A stretch of 38,372 nt of DNA from a virus. The notes below the pieces were generated by a model. It made no database searches. It had not been told where the DNA came from and saw only the letters and a program-made list of their open reading frames with translations. Where the stretch lies: positions 1 through 38,372 of IMG/VR virus record IMGVR_UViG_3300012683_000014; one strand, 5' to 3'. The translations under genes and the position numbers were made by a program. Numbering within the stretch: the first letter of the stretch is position 1; every line of letters starts with the position of its first letter. This document shows, piece by piece, positions 16,225 to 23,362 of the stretch.

Positions 16225-17183
16225 CAGATATCGCCTCGACGATCCAGAGGATTCCAGACTCGTTGCTTAAATTCCGAATCGAGCCACATCTGGCGCGAGG
16301 CGGGGCTTTTGCTGCAAATCGACCTGAATGCGCAGCCCCCATACAGCCCGCAGCTCTTATCATTCTGCGGCCACTTCCCTTGCACTGCACAGCTCTCCAT
16401 CTGGCCAAGCCACTGTCGCGTATCGTCCACGAACTCCTCAATCTGCTGCGCGTCCCGCTGGACGAGGCCGCGCTGGAATCGAGTATCGCTCCCGATGACC
16501 TGCAGCGCATCGACTATGAGGCCCTTAGCTGGCTGGCTAAACGCGATCTGCCCGGCCAGGACGTAGAGCGAGAACTGGTTATCCGGGGAGAACTTGGAGA
16601 AGTAGCCTGCATCTAGCCCGTGCTCGGTGGTCTTCAGATCTGAGATGTAAATCTCATCATTGAGCCTGACCATCCGATCGAGGTGCCCGCAGAGCAAGAT
16701 CGACTCGCCGGTGCTGCCAGCCTTATGGCCGATGTCGAAGCGGAAGCTGAGCTCGACCGCTGGCTTGCCGTTGTCGAGTTGGAGAGTCTCGAGCGGGTCT
16801 CCCTCGCCGTATTTGTCGAGGTAGTAGACTAGGCTGCGAACCAGCGTGAGCCTGTTCTTGGTCGGCGAGCCGGAGCTCCAGCCCCGTCCAAGCTCCTTGA
16901 TCCAGGTCGCTTTGAGAGCCCACAAGACCGTGCTGGCGACTGCATCCTCGTGGCTCGCCCCGTCGAACCTCGCATGGTAATACCGCTCCCGACTGGAATG
17001 CATCAGCAGGCCGAAGGTCAGATGAACCGAGGTCTGGCGTGGCTGGTAGCCGCAGATGATCGAGTAGTAGTAGCGTCTCGGACAGATCTTGAACTCGCCC
17101 AGCGAGGTCGAGTCGACGGCGGTCTGGAGGCCCCAGAGGAGGGTGGAGAAGGAGGAGTTTGAGCTGAGATCAGGCCTCGCCAT
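16224..17183 (-). CDS. PD-(D/E)XK exonuclease, Cas4/RecB-like, with likely 4Fe-4S cluster
   Basis: 319 residues from ATG 17183 (an in-frame start at 17231 lies inside the upstream gene). Catalytic core: CGHLDRMVRL then EIYISDLKTTEHG (D-x-K), followed by FSPDNQFSLYVLAGQIAF (the Q-x3-Y helix). Four cysteines are placed as in Cas4/AddB: C34 (KICPRRYYY) and C278, C284, C290 (SCGLYGGCAFRSIC). It should resect DNA ends to ssDNA for the Sak4-like protein two genes on. A link with CRISPR is not suggested; no array is seen. Confidence 0.88.
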   Translation of the reverse strand: MARPDLSSNSSFSTLLWGLQTAVDSTSLGEFKICPRRYYYSIICGYQPRQTSVHLTFGLLMHSSRERYYHARFDGASHEDAVASTVLWALKATWIKELGRGWSSGSPTKNRLTLVRSLVYYLDKYGEGDPLETLQLDNGKPAVELSFRFDIGHKAGSTGESILLCGHLDRMVRLNDEIYISDLKTTEHGLDAGYFSKFSPDNQFSLYVLAGQIAFSQPAKGLIVDALQVIGSDTRFQRGLVQRDAQQIEEFVDDTRQWLGQMESCAVQGKWPQNDKSCGLYGGCAFRSICSKSPASRQMWLDSEFKQRVWNPLDRRGDI

Positions 17184-17187
17184 CGAA

Positions 17188-17370
17188 CTAGCCCATCTCG
17201 CTTTCGCAGTTCGAGCTCCACCAGTAATCATAGATTACTATCCACTTGATTGCATCCAAAAGCTTCCCGAGCTCCGGATCAAACACACCACCAGAGCCTT
17301 GGTTGGACAAGAATCTTTCGCTGCCATCGAAGTGAACTGCCTTGGCCTTGTAGACTTTCGAGCGGGTCAT
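17188..17370 (-). CDS. Small aromatic-rich protein, unknown
   Basis: 60 residues, ATGA overlap with the gene before; ends 4 bases before the nuclease start. Lys/Arg-rich N-terminus (MTRSKVYKAKAVHFDGSERF), then IKWIVIYDYWWSSNCESEMG. No recognised domain. The ribosome site (GAGGATTTAGACCT) lies within the end of the upstream gene. Confidence 0.65.
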   Translation of the reverse strand: MTRSKVYKAKAVHFDGSERFLSNQGSGGVFDPELGKLLDAIKWIVIYDYWWSSNCESEMG

Positions 17371-17633
17371 AGGTCTAAATCCTCTGCGCTCGATGCCCCT
17401 GCGATGGCCTGTGGCCCGGAGACAGCTCGAGGCCCTCGGGGCTTGCCCGGCTGTGCCGCCTTCTCAGCATTGGCAAGGGCCATTCGAGCCCGCTGCTCCC
17501 GCATCGCGGCGATGACCCGATCCAAGTCCTGCCTGGAGTACCCCTCCGGATCGCGAGATAAAAGCTCGGCGAGCGAATCGACCGAGGCCTCTTTCAGAGC
17601 ATTGGACTGGGGGACCTGCGGGTTGTCACTCAT
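17367..17633 (-). CDS. Small helical protein, unknown
   Basis: 88 residues from ATG 17633, overlapping the upstream stop by 8 bases. N-terminus disordered. Middle helical (SVDSLAELLSRDPEGYSRQD, VIAAMREQRARMALANAEKA), then a Pro/Gly/Arg stretch and an acidic end, AEDLDL. The last codons contain the ribosome site of the next gene. Function unknown. Confidence 0.7.
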   Translation of the reverse strand: MSDNPQVPQSNALKEASVDSLAELLSRDPEGYSRQDLDRVIAAMREQRARMALANAEKAAQPGKPRGPRAVSGPQAIAGASSAEDLDL

Positions 17634-17847
17634 TGTCCAAGTCCTCGGCCTGGCGGAGCCTGTCAAACGCCGCTGTTGCCCTGGCCTTCAGCCCATTGAC
17701 CTTCGCATGCACGATCTTGCGAATCGCATCGCTGACCCCGATCGGCTTGGCCCCGCCAGGACCGTAGTTCTCGGACAGGAACTCCCAGTCTTCTTCAAAT
17801 AGCATCACATGTTTCCGTACCAGTGGTTGCTCCGGCCGTTTGGTCAT
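17626..17847 (-). CDS. Small DNA-binding-like protein (possible ribbon-helix-helix)
   Basis: 73 residues. After a basic start, a short strand-like VRKHVMLFEEDWEFLSENYG is followed by IGVSDAIRKIVHAKVNGLKA. This resembles the strand-helix-helix of ribbon-helix-helix repressors such as those encoded by many phages; the match is by eye. It overlaps both neighbours. If it is a repressor, the palindromes at leftward promoters are candidate targets. Confidence 0.6.
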   Translation of the reverse strand: MTKRPEQPLVRKHVMLFEEDWEFLSENYGPGGAKPIGVSDAIRKIVHAKVNGLKARATAAFDRLRQAEDLDNE

Positions 17848-18131
17848 TCGAGGTCCAAATCCTCCTGGTCAAGTTTCACAACAGCCTGAGTCTCGACCCT
17901 CGGTATCGCACTGGCGGGCAATTCAACCCGGACCTTTGTGATAACAATCTCGCCCTCGGCGATCGGTGAGACTCGAATAATCAACTGGGCCAGTTCTGGG
18001 TCCCGCGCTTCGCGCCTTGCAGCCTGCAGCCTCTGGAGCGCCCTCGGTGGGTCGTTCGATGTCAAGAGAAGCCCGATTGGCTCGGCGAGAGCTTCGTAGA
18101 GAAGAAGCTGCATCTGCTGGGTCTGGGTCAT
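17844..18131 (-). CDS. Small protein, unknown
   Basis: 95 residues, ATGA overlap. An N-terminal helical half (QMQLLLYEALAEPIGLLLTS, PPRALQRLQAARREARD) and a beta-like C-terminal half (GEIVITKVRVELP, TQAVVKLDQEDLDLE). The C-terminal QEDLDLE is encoded by the ribosome site of the next gene (AGGAGGATTTGGAC). No family recognised. Confidence 0.7.
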   Translation of the reverse strand: MTQTQQMQLLLYEALAEPIGLLLTSNDPPRALQRLQAARREARDPELAQLIIRVSPIAEGEIVITKVRVELPASAIPRVETQAVVKLDQEDLDLE

Positions 18132-18298
18132 TGATCCGAGATCTCGTCCAAAGCCTGCGCGGCGTCGGTGGCATCTCGCTCGGCGAGGTCAACATAGCAG
18201 CCATCGCAGATGAAACTCGACTTCCCAATCTGGTAAGCCCCCTCGCGGCCACAGTGGTCACAGATAGTTTTTGGCTTGAACTTGGCGTCGTCGTTCAT
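18128..18298 (-). CDS. Small zinc-ribbon protein
   Basis: 56 residues from ATG 18298 (ATGA overlap; an in-frame upstream start gives a low-complexity leader and is unlikely). Two CxxC pairs, CDHCGREGAYQIGKSSFICDGC, make a treble-clef or zinc-ribbon finger of about 20 residues, followed by an acidic helix. It may bind nucleic acid or protein. The ribosome site is GAGGATTTGC before the start. Confidence 0.75.
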   Translation of the reverse strand: MNDDAKFKPKTICDHCGREGAYQIGKSSFICDGCYVDLAERDATDAAQALDEISDQ

Positions 18299-18768
18299 AG
18301 CAAATCCTCGATCCCTTGACTCACGACCCTCTGCCGCTCCGCGACCCGCAGCCGCGCCTCTTCGACTACCTCCGGGAGCTTCGCCCATTTATCAATAGTC
18401 TCGTCGAGCCAGGCCTGGTCAATCGGGCTGTTGATAAGCCGAGCCTCGAACTCGACCCGTTCTCTGGCCACCCGGCGGGCCTCGATCTCGATAATCCCGA
18501 AGCGTTTTTTGATGGTCGCGGGCTGGAACCTGTAGTCTCGGGCATATCGGGCGACCGTAGCCTGGAGCTCAGCAAGCGCCGCTGGCGACAGAAGTTCCCC
18601 CGGCTCTAGCCTCGCTGCTGCGGCATCGACCCGAGGCTTGACATTGTTCCGGATGTTCTCCGCCCGGAGCCGATTGAGCGCTTCGGCCTCATTATCGTCC
18701 AGGCAGTGGCCGGGTTGATAGACATCGACGAGGTCGAATTGATACTGCCGGACCGTGATTTGGGTCAT
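18295..18768 (-). CDS. Helical protein, unknown
   Basis: 157 residues from ATG 18768 (ATGA overlap with the upstream gene). Almost wholly helical and charged (RVDAAAARLEPGELLSPAAL, KKRFGIIEIEARRVARERVE, WLDETIDKWAKLPEVVEEAR), with likely coiled coils after residue 90. No catalytic motif. Second gene of the 19.1 kb transcription block. Confidence 0.7.
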   Translation of the reverse strand: MTQITVRQYQFDLVDVYQPGHCLDDNEAEALNRLRAENIRNNVKPRVDAAAARLEPGELLSPAALAELQATVARYARDYRFQPATIKKRFGIIEIEARRVARERVEFEARLINSPIDQAWLDETIDKWAKLPEVVEEARLRVAERQRVVSQGIEDLL

Positions 18769-19139
18769 TTCAGCTGATTTACCCCGTACTTGGCCTGGAG
18801 CTCGGCTAGCTTCCGCCGCTCCGAGTCCTCGATTCGCTTTTCGCGAAGCAAAACGTCCTGTCTCTCCGCGTGACATCTGGCCAGGAACTCGTCATCGGTC
18901 TCCTCCCGCCACCAGTAAATCTTAACCTCGGTCGTCTCGTCGCCAGACTCCCAGCCTCGGTCAATATCGAGCATCAGCAAGATGTTATCTCGGAACTCCT
19001 TCGGGGCCTCTCGAACAAGCTTCTCGACCCGAGCCTTGAAATCACTCCAGTTCCAACGATCTGGTGCAAAGTCCTCCGAGTCACTTTCGACAGTCCCGAG
19101 GTCGAAGGTCAGCGTTTCCTTCTCGCGCTTAGGGGTCAT
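18765..19139 (-). CDS. Acidic protein, first gene of the 19.1 kb leftward block, unknown
   Basis: 124 residues. Acidic, with a Trp-rich middle (FAPDRWNWSDFKARVEKLVR, VKIYWWREETDDEFL) and a basic helical end. It is the first gene after the promoter at 19210-19238 and element copy B, with a leader of about 65 bases. First genes of such blocks are often regulators or host-takeover proteins, but nothing in the sequence shows this. Confidence 0.7.
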   Translation of the reverse strand: MTPKREKETLTFDLGTVESDSEDFAPDRWNWSDFKARVEKLVREAPKEFRDNILLMLDIDRGWESGDETTEVKIYWWREETDDEFLARCHAERQDVLLREKRIEDSERRKLAELQAKYGVNQLK

Positions 19140-19201
19140 GGGACAAGCTCGAACTGATGGAATTTGGAAAGCACGCGGTCAGCCCTCCAGAGGCCGTGTG
19201 A

Positions 19202-19222
19202 TTGGGCGCATAATGCGCCCAA
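19202..19222. promoter_or_regulatory. Perfect 21-base palindrome over the 19.2 kb promoter (operator-like)
   Basis: TTGGGCGCAT and its reverse complement ATGCGCCCAA flank a single A. The -10 hexamer of the leftward promoter lies within it. A second, overlapping dyad (GCGCCCA-AA-TGGGCGC, 19215-19230) fills the promoter spacer. A dimeric repressor binding here would block transcription of the 19.1 kb block. There is no T-run, so a terminator is unlikely. Confidence 0.65.
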
Positions 19223-19238
19223 ATGGGCGCGGGGTCAA
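19210..19238 (-). promoter_or_regulatory. Leftward sigma70-type promoter for the 19.1-4.8 kb block
   Basis: On the minus strand: TTGACC (19233-19238), 17-base spacer, CATTAT (19210-19215); 5/6 and 4/6 matches to consensus. The transcript would start near 19203, about 65 bases before the first gene (start 19139). The -10 is inside a perfect palindrome. Element copy B lies about 20 bases upstream of the -35, where an activator could sit. Confidence 0.6.
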
Positions 19239-19259
19239 TGGGGCGAGGCACGATGGGGG

Positions 19260-19292
19260 AATATTCATCATGAATAATGGGCCGAGGGATTA
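19260..19292 (-). promoter_or_regulatory. Conserved 33-base element, copy B
   Basis: Same blocks and spacing as copies A and C; 29 of 33 positions match copy C. Its last three bases are the stop codon of the SLOG-family gene. It lies just upstream of the sigma70-like promoter at 19210-19238 and faces the 19.1 kb leftward block. Possible second promoter or activator site. Confidence 0.65.
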
Positions 19293-19772
19293 CTTATCCC
19301 CAGGAACTGCCGTCGCTTCCGTAAACACTCTCACGAGCCATTTCGTAGCCATAGACTCAATCCCTGGCCACTTGCTCTCTCGATTCCCCGCAACGTTCAG
19401 AACCTCGATCGCCTCTCGTCTCAGCCATTGCAGCAGGCCAAATGCTGTCTCGGCATCGAGCTGAACAACCCCATACCAGGGTTTGCGGAGCTCAAGACAC
19501 AGATTAGCTGTCAGTCTCGAGCCTCCGGACACAGGATACTTGGCGAAAATGACTGTCCCGTCTGCATCTGCCACATTCTGCCGAGTCCTCGGTCCCCAGT
19601 CCCTCCTCGGATGTTCAACCAGTCCGAAGTTCTCGAGCCCTGGCTCCGGGCCACGCTCGGTTCTCCAACCTCTGGGAGCCCAACCACCAGTCGCGATATT
19701 GCACTGGCGAGCGGCGAGCAGCCCAGCTCTGTCCGCGCCGGTCTGGCCGCCGGAGATGACTCTGCGGAGCAT
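19290..19772 (-). CDS. SLOG/YpsA-like 'putative molybdenum carrier' family protein
   Basis: 160 residues. The N-terminal MLRRVISGGQTGADRAGLLA is the signature of the family once annotated as molybdenum carrier and now placed in the SLOG (lysine-decarboxylase-like Rossmann) group. GGWAPRGWRTERGP, RTRQNVADADGTVIFAK and VSGGSRLTA follow in the expected order. These proteins are thought to bind nucleotide derivatives; some are linked to conflict and NAD-type signalling. A metal role is doubtful. Last gene of the 28.0-19.3 kb block; its stop is inside element copy B. Confidence 0.85.
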   Translation of the reverse strand: MLRRVISGGQTGADRAGLLAARQCNIATGGWAPRGWRTERGPEPGLENFGLVEHPRRDWGPRTRQNVADADGTVIFAKYPVSGGSRLTANLCLELRKPWYGVVQLDAETAFGLLQWLRREAIEVLNVAGNRESKWPGIESMATKWLVRVFTEATAVPGDK

Positions 19773-19909
19773 CAGTCCCTCCTCCCACTCGGCCAGCCTC
19801 TGTCTGTCGCATCTCTGATCGACCGCGCGACGACTTGGTCCCAGGTCGAGGGCTCGCCAGTCCAGGCTTGCCAGGCCAGTCGAAGCCTGTAAATCAGCGC
19901 ACGCATCAT
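19772..19909 (-). CDS. Small basic protein, unknown
   Basis: 45 residues from ATG 19909 (ATGA overlap), CGAGGAGGAG ribosome site. Basic amphipathic N-terminus (MMRALIYRLRLAWQAWTG), then TWDQVVARSIRDATDRGWPS. It overlaps the SLOG gene by one base. Too short for a family call, but spacing and ribosome site support expression. Confidence 0.6.
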   Translation of the reverse strand: MMRALIYRLRLAWQAWTGEPSTWDQVVARSIRDATDRGWPSGRRD

Positions 19910-20280
19910 TTTGGCTCCTCCTCGATATATGAGAACCCGCTTGGTTTCATCGCATTGCAATTCGTGCAGCTTACACTCCTCCACCTCTGTCCGACGTGCG
20001 GCGCGAGTTCTCCGACACCGAAGGTCTCCTTCGACCAGTCATGCTGGAGGGCCTTCGGGCAGCCGTCCCACTCCGGGGGTCCGAGGATCTCTTTCTTCTC
20101 GATATCGCTGTCCTGGCAATATCGCATGAGGCCCCCAGGCGGGATTGTCACTCCGAAGAGCGGGTCAAGTCGGTCTCGAACCTGGATGACCTCCGTCAAC
20201 GACAGATTCCGGATAAAGCTGACTGTTCCACCATGCGAAACCGTCACCAGATGCCAGTTCTTGTCCTCGACACTGGCCAT
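19906..20280 (-). CDS. Protein with a possible Cys/His cluster, unknown
   Basis: 124 residues, TGATG start. The N-terminal half is beta-like (HLVTVSHGGTVSFIRNLSL). The C-terminal half has HDW..., HVGQRW and a CTNCNAMKPSGFSYIEE ending, which could hold a metal with the earlier Cys (RYCQD). No family recognised. Confidence 0.7.
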   Translation of the reverse strand: MASVEDKNWHLVTVSHGGTVSFIRNLSLTEVIQVRDRLDPLFGVTIPPGGLMRYCQDSDIEKKEILGPPEWDGCPKALQHDWSKETFGVGELAPHVGQRWRSVSCTNCNAMKPSGFSYIEEEPK

Positions 20281-20651
20281 CAGAGATCAAGCTCCTCGCC
20301 CTCGACCAGCACGACGACTGTCGAGCCGCCATCAGCATCGTCGGCCTCGACCTCGATGGTTTCTAGGCTTAGGCCCTGCTTCGCCTGCTGGGCATCGACC
20401 GGCGCCTGCCACCCGAACCAGCTCTCTAAACAGCTCTCTGGCGAGGCTGCCCAGGCCATCAGGAATCTCTGAACATCATGGGCCCAGATCTTGGCCGAGG
20501 CCCAGGAGCCATTCAGCAGAAGCTCGAGCTCGTATTCGCCTAACGACCCCTCGACTGGAGTGAGGCTTAGAACTGGAAGGACTCGAGCCTGCTGCAACCA
20601 GCACGGCCTGTCGGCAATCCGACGGCGAGCGGGGTCGAAGAAGTTAGCCAT
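20280..20651 (-). CDS. Small protein with acidic tail, unknown
   Basis: 123 residues, ATG 20651 one base after the upstream stop. VLPVLSLTPVEGSLGEYELE, then WASAKIWAHDVQRFLMAW; the C-terminus is strongly acidic (EVEADDADGG, VEGEELDL), like the tips of ssDNA-binding proteins, though an OB fold is not evident. Its last codons carry the GAGGAG ribosome site of the next gene. Confidence 0.7.
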   Translation of the reverse strand: MANFFDPARRRIADRPCWLQQARVLPVLSLTPVEGSLGEYELELLLNGSWASAKIWAHDVQRFLMAWAASPESCLESWFGWQAPVDAQQAKQGLSLETIEVEADDADGGSTVVVLVEGEELDL

Positions 20652-20652
20652 C

Positions 20653-20856
20653 TCAGTAATACCCTCCTACTACCTGTTTCGCGTCGCGCAGCGAGTCCTG
20701 GCACATTGGCAGAGTCTGCCGTCCTCTCACAACGATCTCCCAAACAACCTCGGTCCTGTGGCCTGTCTGGAGACTCTTGACGCGTTTTACCTCGAAGTCC
20801 CCATCGACCGTCGAGTAATGGCCGGCAGAGATCTTCTTCCACCTTGGGTTTGTCAT
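20653..20856 (-). CDS. Small basic beta-rich protein, unknown
   Basis: 67 residues from ATG 20856 (ATGA overlap). WKKISAGHYSTVDGDFEVKR and TEVVWEIVVRGRQTLP look like a small antiparallel beta sheet of the kind seen in many phage proteins of unknown role. Ends QVVGGYY. Confidence 0.65.
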   Translation of the reverse strand: MTNPRWKKISAGHYSTVDGDFEVKRVKSLQTGHRTEVVWEIVVRGRQTLPMCQDSLRDAKQVVGGYY

Positions 20857-21083
20857 CCCAGATCTCCTGTCTTGCCGTCCCAAGGTTGCTTTCCGACGGT
20901 CTCGGCTGTCGGACTGTCGACGAACGGCAGAGGCTTGTCTAGCGACCTCGCAGCCTCGTTGGCCAGGAACACAAAATGTGCCCTGTCTGGTGTCTGGTAT
21001 TTCGCGCACTGCTCGGCATAGCCCAAGACTGTCGATAACGAGCATCGCAGCTTGATGATCTCTCCAAGTTCCTGACTGCTCAT
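20853..21083 (-). CDS. Small helical protein, unknown
   Basis: 76 residues, ATGA overlap with the helicase gene, whose last codons supply GAGGATTTCAACG as ribosome site. One Cys in SLSTVLGYAEQCAKYQ and a helical YQTPDRAHFVFLANEAARSL. No recognised family. Confidence 0.65.
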   Translation of the reverse strand: MSSQELGEIIKLRCSLSTVLGYAEQCAKYQTPDRAHFVFLANEAARSLDKPLPFVDSPTAETVGKQPWDGKTGDLG

Positions 21084-22678
21084 CCGTTGAAATCCTCCAG
21101 GTTGGCGTTTAATAATGTGTGCCGAGTTCGAGTCTCTGCCACGTAGAGTAGATTGTATTCCTGCACCAGCGTCTCGGCGTTACCGGCATCTGCTGCTTTC
21201 TTGGCAAACTTGGAGGGGATTCTCCACGGATCAAGGTTCATGACCAAATCCCACTCCAGCCCCTTGGCCCGGTGGATCGTGCTCAGCGTGACTAGACCCT
21301 GGTCCCTCGCGAACAGCTGTTCAAGCATCACCCTGAGCTGCCCCGCATCCCTGCACTGAGCCCCTGCTAGAACGGCCTGCAGGCACTCCGCTCGGTCATA
21401 TATCCCGGAGACTTTCTCCTCGTGCCCGTTGGCACGGGCCAGCGAGGCCTCGTGCTCCTGCCAGTCATTGATAAGGGCCGCACAAGCTGCTGCAAGCGTC
21501 GAACTGTCTGGCAAAATCTTCTTGGAGAGCGCGATGAGGTTCTTCCCAATATCTCGCCCGAGCATCACCACGCCAACTCTCTGGCGAAGCAGCTTGAAGG
21601 CCAGCCCTAGCAGCGGGGCGTTGTTCCGGCACAGCACGGCAATCTGGCCGTCTGGCGTTGGCAAAAGCTCGGTCACATCACTCCAGTCCCAGCCGCCGAG
21701 CTTCAGAACTGCCTCGCCATCGGACTTCCCATTCAGCCTCGCGAATCGGCCTTCGGCGTTGGTGTGCCAGGCCTTGAATCCTGGCACATGATGTTGCTGC
21801 CTCGCGACGATCGACTTCGGACATCTGAAGGTCGTGTTGAGCGGCCTGTCGATCCAGTTCGGGCGAAGCCTCCTGATCCGAGTCATGGAATCGCTGGCAG
21901 CGCCTCGGAAGGCATAGATCGCCTGCGCTGGATCGCCGACGGCCAGGATTTTGCTATCAGCCCGGCTGCAAAGCTCCAGCATCCGGTGATTTAGCGGACT
22001 GAGATCCTGAGCTTCGTCGACAAAGACTACTGGGTATTTGGGAAAGCTCCCTCCGAGGCAGACGCTGCAATAGATCTGATCATCGAATGAGATAACCCCC
22101 TGCCTCGCGAGCTCGATATCGGCCTGGACCACCATCTTGGCCAGCCCGACTAAGTACTCTGCATCATCAGCCGAGATCCATAAATCTTCCGCGATATCGG
22201 CCCAGGCCTCGGGGGTATCCTCCAGCAAGAAGCCCCCCTCGTTGCCCGGCACTAGGCCTAGCATCATAGCTCTGCTGGCGAGCCTTCGGACCTGATCCCA
22301 CTGCTCTGTCGATAAGTCCATCTTGCGCTCGCGGGCGATCTTGGATACCAACTTCCCGAGCTTCTTGTCATCGAGTTCAAGCCTGGTGATACCGGGCATC
22401 GACCTGGCCCAGGCCCCATGGCCCAGGCCATTGAGCGTCTTGACTGAGAAGTTCCCTGGCAATCTCGGCTCGAGCTCCTTCGCGATCTTCTTGTTAAAAG
22501 CAAGCGCAAGCGCTGGGACCTTGATCTGGGGCGCAGCGAGCTGGAGGGAGGTCGTCTTACTACAACCTGCTCGGGCATTGACCATGACCGATTCGGGCTG
22601 CTTCGCAGCGTCGATAACAGCCTCCTGCTCCTCCGTCGGCTTGAATGAAGGCTTAGCGACTATGGCCTGGGCTGTCAT
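21080..22678 (-). CDS. UvrD/PcrA-like superfamily 1 DNA helicase
   Basis: 532 residues. Helicase motifs in order: Q motif (PTEEQEAVIDA), P-loop ARAGCSKTTSL (~35-45; Ala-Gly-Cys-Ser-Lys-Thr), VVFVDEAQDLSPL (motif II), VGDPAQAIYAFRGA (motif III), TFRCPKSIV (IV), STIHRAKGLEWDLV (V) and LLYVAETRTRHTLL (VI). It is shorter than UvrD (about 720 residues), mainly because subdomain insertions are reduced. It unwinds DNA 3'-5' in replication or recombination. The start overlaps the upstream gene by 4 bases. The Cys in the P-loop (usually Gly-Ser-Gly) is a mild oddity. Confidence 0.9.
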   Translation of the reverse strand: MTAQAIVAKPSFKPTEEQEAVIDAAKQPESVMVNARAGCSKTTSLQLAAPQIKVPALALAFNKKIAKELEPRLPGNFSVKTLNGLGHGAWARSMPGITRLELDDKKLGKLVSKIARERKMDLSTEQWDQVRRLASRAMMLGLVPGNEGGFLLEDTPEAWADIAEDLWISADDAEYLVGLAKMVVQADIELARQGVISFDDQIYCSVCLGGSFPKYPVVFVDEAQDLSPLNHRMLELCSRADSKILAVGDPAQAIYAFRGAASDSMTRIRRLRPNWIDRPLNTTFRCPKSIVARQQHHVPGFKAWHTNAEGRFARLNGKSDGEAVLKLGGWDWSDVTELLPTPDGQIAVLCRNNAPLLGLAFKLLRQRVGVVMLGRDIGKNLIALSKKILPDSSTLAAACAALINDWQEHEASLARANGHEEKVSGIYDRAECLQAVLAGAQCRDAGQLRVMLEQLFARDQGLVTLSTIHRAKGLEWDLVMNLDPWRIPSKFAKKAADAGNAETLVQEYNLLYVAETRTRHTLLNANLEDFNG

Positions 22679-22920
22679 TGTAGCTCACCTGTTTGAATAA
22701 TCACCGTCAGCCTGCGCATCGCGTCATTATTCAGTTCAGTTAATGTCCGGAGCCTTGCGCTAAGTAATTCAAGCTCTCCTGCAAGCTTCATCGGATCGTC
22801 CTTGAGCGTCGCCTTACGACAGCCTCGTGCAGATTCTTTGACCAAGTCCGCGATGATTTCCAGGCTGTTGTATTGACGATTCGATGTCCAGCAACCAATA
22901 GCCTGCTCCAGGGTTTTCAC
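22675..22920 (-). CDS. Small helical protein, unknown
   Basis: 81 residues, overlapping the helicase start. KTLEQAIGCWTSNRQYNSLE, then two long helices (KLAGELELLSARLRTLTELN). It could be a helicase partner by position only. Ends GELQ. Confidence 0.7.
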   Translation of the reverse strand: MKTLEQAIGCWTSNRQYNSLEIIADLVKESARGCRKATLKDDPMKLAGELELLSARLRTLTELNNDAMRRLTVIIQTGELQ

Positions 22921-23141
22921 TTGGAGACTCCTGGCGGATCAAGTGGCCCTGGTACCGTAGCTGTCTGGCAGAGCTCTCTGGCGCGCATCCCCCTCGGCCG
23001 GTAGAGCTGTCCTAGCACCATCTCGACCATGTCCATGATCTGGGCCGAGTGCTCTCGAACCTCGCTGTTGCGCGAACTGGCGTGCAAGAGGCAGGCCAGA
23101 TGGTAGAGCCTGGTGTAGTCCGCCCTGTTAAAAGTCGCCAT
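22917..23141 (-). CDS. Small helical protein, unknown
   Basis: 74 residues, TAATG overlap with the upstream gene. ADYTRLYHLACLLHASSRNS and HSAQIMDMVEMVLGQLYRPR are helical, with several Cys and His but no clear metal pattern. Unknown. Confidence 0.7.
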   Translation of the reverse strand: MATFNRADYTRLYHLACLLHASSRNSEVREHSAQIMDMVEMVLGQLYRPRGMRARELCQTATVPGPLDPPGVSK

Positions 23142-23362
23142 TAGGAGGTCGCTCCTTGCAGTTTGTTGATGGCCGAGATAAATCTATCGGCCTCTTTCTC
23201 AATCCGGAGAATCAGTGCGTCTCGCGCGAGATCATCGACTATTCCATAAACCAGCTCTCGAAGCTCATCGCGAGCAACTTCTGCCTCGGCCTCTTCCTTA
23301 GTCGAGTATTCGATTCCATTGTACTCAAAGCGCGCAACCTCGCTAACGACTTTAGCACTCAT
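23141..23362 (-). CDS. Small acidic helical protein, unknown
   Basis: 73 residues. FEYNGIEYSTKEEAEAEVAR followed by two charged helices (RELVYGIVDDLARDALILRI). Small phage proteins with such a GIEY/STKEEA strand-helix start are common and uncharacterised. Overlaps the HIRAN gene by 4 bases. Confidence 0.7.
   Translation of the reverse strand: MSAKVVSEVARFEYNGIEYSTKEEAEAEVARDELRELVYGIVDDLARDALILRIEKEADRFISAINKLQGATS

Noticed and set aside
16224-17183. Cas4-like gene as sign of a CRISPR-Cas system
   Set aside because: No other cas gene and no repeat-spacer array; phage Cas4/RecB-like nucleases commonly stand beside Sak4-like genes.
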